From contig NZ_CABVHK010000003.1 in assembly GCF_902497785.1 (NCBI RefSeq), forward strand, positions 310,001 through 374,000: DNA of 64,000 bases, read 5' to 3'. The notes under the pieces are model-generated. The model worked only from the letters and a program-made list of their open reading frames with translations. It did not search any database and was not told the DNA's origin. This document shows, piece after piece, positions 63,938 through 64,000 of this stretch. The stretch's first letter is position 1. Every line of letters begins with the position of its first letter. Position numbers and translations under genes: made by a program. Source of the stretch: Pseudomonas fluorescens. Lineage in GTDB: Bacteria; Pseudomonadota; Gammaproteobacteria; Pseudomonadales; Pseudomonadaceae.

Positions 63938-64000
63938 TGAGCACCGACCTGCTGCAACGCGGCAAACAGATCAAACTGGCAGTGTTCGACGTCGATGGCG
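63937..64000 (+). CDS. kdsC: 3-deoxy-D-manno-octulosonate 8-phosphate phosphatase KdsC (partial, 5' end)
   Basis: Only the first 21 codons are in the window: MSTDLLQRGKQIKLAVFDVD plus G. The DVDG is the start of the HAD phosphatase motif I (DxDG) typical of KdsC. It overlaps the kdsD stop by one base. The identity rests on the motif and the kdsD neighbour. Confidence 0.85.
   Translation, partial: MSTDLLQRGKQIKLAVFDVDG

Overview
The window is a stretch of a fluorescent-group Pseudomonas chromosome (P. fluorescens/P. putida-like). This rests on high GC content, typical Pseudomonas gene neighbourhoods (murA-ibaG-mla-kdsDC beside hisGDC, algW, cysD-cysNC; slyD/pta; hmgA-fahA-maiA), and a dense population of short palindromic REP elements in nearly every longer intergenic gap. 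No prophage, insertion sequence, CRISPR array, rRNA or tRNA is visible. Most of the window is core genome with some accessory islands.

Left part (1-10 kb): an iron-linked cluster on the minus strand (Fur-like box, DUF3649, PepSY-TM, DUF3325, then a FecI-type ECF sigma factor cut by the window edge); an HPF/RaiA-type ribosome-associated protein; a LysR regulator divergent from an iron-sulfur L-serine ammonia-lyase and a serine/threonine permease; DUF3509 and PsiE-family genes; and yebG behind a near-consensus LexA box. From 9.4 to 16 kb come a Glu/Leu/Phe/Val dehydrogenase homologue whose catalytic lysine is replaced by valine, a SirB1-type protein, and the homogentisate pathway hmgA-fahA-maiA divergent from its IclR regulator hmgR, with a well-formed operator between them.

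Middle (16-38 kb): a MalT/LAL-type LuxR regulator next to a DUF1329/DUF1302 pair and an acyl-CoA-type SDR; a MEST-like alpha/beta hydrolase overlapping a class II aldolase; then a probable blue-light locus. That locus holds a short LOV photoreceptor, a PilZ-like protein, a MerR regulator of the class II LitR type (B12-binding residues lost), and divergent genes for an antibiotic-biosynthesis-monooxygenase-like membrane protein, FolM, FolE and FolX, followed by DUF1244 and HopJ-like genes. Next is an amino-acid catabolic island: class III aminotransferase, amino acid ABC transporter and FAD amine oxidase, interspersed with REPs.

Right part (38-64 kb): trxB, cysZ, a GT4 glycosyltransferase, an Old-Yellow-Enzyme homologue, glutathione peroxidase, slyD, DUF3565, pta (no ackA beside it), a YihG-like acyltransferase, cysNC and cysD for sulfate activation, a Nif3-family protein, algW (envelope-stress protease), a TonB-dependent siderophore receptor that looks inserted between algW and hisC, then hisC-hisD-hisG, murA, ibaG, the mlaFEDCB phospholipid-transport operon, and divergently kdsD and the first codons of kdsC.

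The most interesting items are the LOV/LitR/pterin light-response locus, the lysine-less leucine-dehydrogenase homologue, the triple tandem REP array at 31.66-31.95 kb, and an unexplained 0.5 kb gap near 22.2-22.7 kb that ends in a strong orphan terminator.
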